A DNA stretch of 15,056 nt, from positions 1 to 15,056 of the forward strand of contig CAJPLV010000016.1 in assembly GCA_905371715.1 (NCBI GenBank), read 5' to 3'. Numbering within the stretch: the first letter of the stretch is position 1; each line of letters starts with the position of its first letter. Shown here one piece after another: positions 14,042-15,056 of this stretch. The notes under the pieces were generated by a model. The model had not been told where the DNA came from and searched no databases. It saw nothing but the letters and a program-made list of their open reading frames with translations. The stretch is from Candidatus Saccharimonadota bacterium. Its GTDB lineage: Bacteria; Patescibacteriota; Saccharimonadia; Saccharimonadales; Saccharimonadaceae. The translations under genes and the position numbers were made by a program.

Positions 14042-14046
14042 TTGCT

Positions 14047-14137
<91 letters not shown>

Positions 14138-14147
14138 GTGCCAATTC

Positions 14148-14156
14148 ATTATATCA
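14148..14156 (-). promoter_or_regulatory. tRNA-Ser extended -10 sharing the comF stop codon
   Basis: Minus strand TGATATAAT: the TGA is the comF stop and supplies the TGn of the extended -10. Transcription would start about 4 nt before the tRNA 5' end, leaving almost no leader. The same nine bases form the rpsO -10. Confidence 0.6.
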
Positions 14157-14828
14157 AACATTTGCCGTGCGAGAAAACGGCTGGCGCGAAACGACCGCAA
14201 TCCATACCTCTGTTGCACCGGCGCGCAGCAACACATCAGCTGCGTAGCGCACAGTTGCACCCGTCGTGTAAACATCGTCAACCAGCAGATATATACCAGG
14301 TGGCACATCACCGCATTCAAACGCTTGCCTTGCCTGGTGCAAGCGCACTGCGCGCGTCGTACCATGCTGAACGGTGTTTGAAGCGCGCTGAATAACCGCA
14401 CGGTAGGAGAGCTGACGGCGGCGCGCGAACCCGCGCGCCACGAGCGCCATATGATCATACCCGCGCTGGCGAATATGCGATGATATCGTCGGCACAGGCA
14501 CGACCGTTACGTCGTCCGGCAGCGGCGGCAATACAGCATCAAGCAGATCAACTATCGCGTGTTTCGCTGCGCGGGCGCGTTCAAATTTGTATTGGTTGAT
14601 GAGTACTTTAAGTACATTGGCGCGCTCGCCAACACACCACGCCCGCGCAAATGGAGCACGGCAGCGGCGGCACAGTCCATACCGCGCCGCTGGTTTTCCG
14701 CACGCGATGCAGCCGCTATATTGATTATATATGATGTTATTTTTACAATTATCACATAAAATTACACCGATCATACCGCAAGAACAACAGTAGTGGGGAG
14801 CGAATACATCAAGTAGCGACATCTTCAT
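14154..14828 (-). CDS. comF: ComF family phosphoribosyltransferase-like protein
   Basis: 224 residues, typical ComF/GntX length. N-terminal zinc-ribbon region with four CxxC pairs (C14/C15-C17, C25-C28, C40-C43, C53-C56), linker helix, then the phosphoribosyltransferase fold: VVPVPTISSHIRQRGYDH (109-126) and PRPP-binding loop YLLVDDVYTTGAT (180-192). ComF is needed for DNA uptake in naturally competent bacteria, probably acting on ssDNA in the cytoplasm. The start may be 14828 (MKMSLL) or 14822 (MSLL); there is no Shine-Dalgarno for either. It ends in TGA, the only TGA stop seen in this window. Confidence 0.92.
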   Translation of the reverse strand: MKMSLLDVFAPHYCCSCGMIGVILCDNCKNNIIYNQYSGCIACGKPAARYGLCRRCRAPFARAWCVGERANVLKVLINQYKFERARAAKHAIVDLLDAVLPPLPDDVTVVPVPTISSHIRQRGYDHMALVARGFARRRQLSYRAVIQRASNTVQHGTTRAVRLHQARQAFECGDVPPGIYLLVDDVYTTGATVRYAADVLLRAGATEVWIAVVSRQPFSRTANV

Positions 14829-14844
14829 TGTAATTTTTACGTTT

Positions 14845-14886
14845 ACCGTTGCTATATAGTTGATTATACCGCAACCGTTAGCTATA
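14845..14886 (+). repeat. Imperfect direct repeat in the comF / 14945 divergent region
   Basis: ACCGTT-GCTATA (14845-14856) recurs as ACCGTT-A-GCTATA (14874-14886), 29-30 bp apart, close to three helical turns. It overlaps the promoters of both divergent genes and could be a shared operator. Confidence 0.35.
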
Positions 14887-14888
14887 AT
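14860..14888 (+). promoter_or_regulatory. Promoter of the 14945 gene
   Basis: TTGATT (14860-14865), 17-nt spacer, TATAAT (14883-14888). A second TATAAT is at 14896-14901. A leader of about 40-50 nt with GGAGGA follows. Confidence 0.5.
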
Positions 14889-14944
14889 GTAGTTATATAA
14901 TTTGTCAACAAGCCAATGAAATGAAAGTTTAAGTGGAGGATGTC

Positions 14945-15056
14945 ATGGCACGTAAGCAAAACGATGATCTACTGATCGAGGACGAACTAGCCGCAGCATT
15001 TTTGAATGATGACAGTATGGATTTAGCAGAGCCAGTTGCTACACCGCAGGCCGCAG
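14945..15056 (+). CDS. Unidentified protein, N-terminus only
   Basis: ATG 14945 with GGAGGA 4 nt upstream opens a frame that continues to the window edge: 37 codons, beginning MARKQNDDLLIEDELAAAFL and continuing NDDSMDLAEPVATPQAA. It is a short basic start, then a strongly acidic helix and an Ala/Pro linker, which looks like an N-terminal tail of a longer cytoplasmic protein. Not enough is present to name a family. Confidence 0.7.
   Translation, partial: MARKQNDDLLIEDELAAAFLNDDSMDLAEPVATPQAA

Overview
The window looks like a chromosomal segment of a small-genome bacterium, most likely a Candidate Phyla Radiation (Patescibacteria) member and probably Saccharibacteria (TM7). This is a judgement from protein style, a roughly 50% GC AT/GC-mixed codon usage, very tight gene packing and the gene set (class I ribonucleotide reductase, T4SS-type pilin, fused membrane/spermidine-synthase-like protein, ComF, many very short 5' leaders). 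No 16S or marker tree is available here. Stops are TAA and TAG plus one TGA (comF), which argues against the UGA=Gly code of Gracilibacteria/SR1.

Layout: (1) 1-1733, minus strand: an ABC-2 type exporter, ATPase then permease, start/stop overlapping; the permease runs off the left edge. (2) 1801-3234, plus: a membrane protein fused to a spermidine-synthase-like domain, divergent from the exporter. (3) 3267-7478, plus: a deoxyribonucleotide block: promoter with NrdR-like boxes, nrdA, nrdB, an FMN split-barrel protein, then a separately promoted 64-residue protein. (4) 7565-9411, plus: pyrG (CTP synthase) behind a perfect 26-bp palindrome, then a 55-residue ORF and a terminator. (5) 9465-11972, plus: argS, an MscL-family channel and rpsO with a strong terminator. 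(6) 12121-12620, plus: a small two-TM pilin, converging on a minus-strand polytopic GT-C-like membrane protein (12610-14001). (7) 14007-14828, minus: comF, then tRNA-Ser(UGA) and its terminator. (8) 14860-15056, plus: the start of an unidentified acidic protein.

The most striking content is the ribonucleotide reductase block. NrdA keeps all active-site residues but ends without the C-terminal cysteine pair that normally re-reduces the active site; its last cysteine is C459, in the active-site pair. A short distance downstream, a free-standing 64-residue protein ends in PVDP-x5-CxxCQ, which closely resembles the missing tail. NrdB has all six metal ligands but phenylalanine where the tyrosyl radical should be, the signature of the class Ic (Mn/Fe) type. 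I infer a class Ic reductase whose redox tail has been split off and acts in trans. Two NrdR-like boxes sit on the nrdA promoter, and a related palindrome sits on the pyrG promoter, hinting at joint control of dNTP and CTP synthesis.

A second theme is transcription architecture: at least six genes have a -10 hexamer ending only 6-8 nt before the ATG, often as an extended -10 (TGnTATAAT), which implies leaderless mRNAs. Others (nrdB, mscL, pilin, the gene at 14945) have clear Shine-Dalgarno sequences, so both modes coexist.
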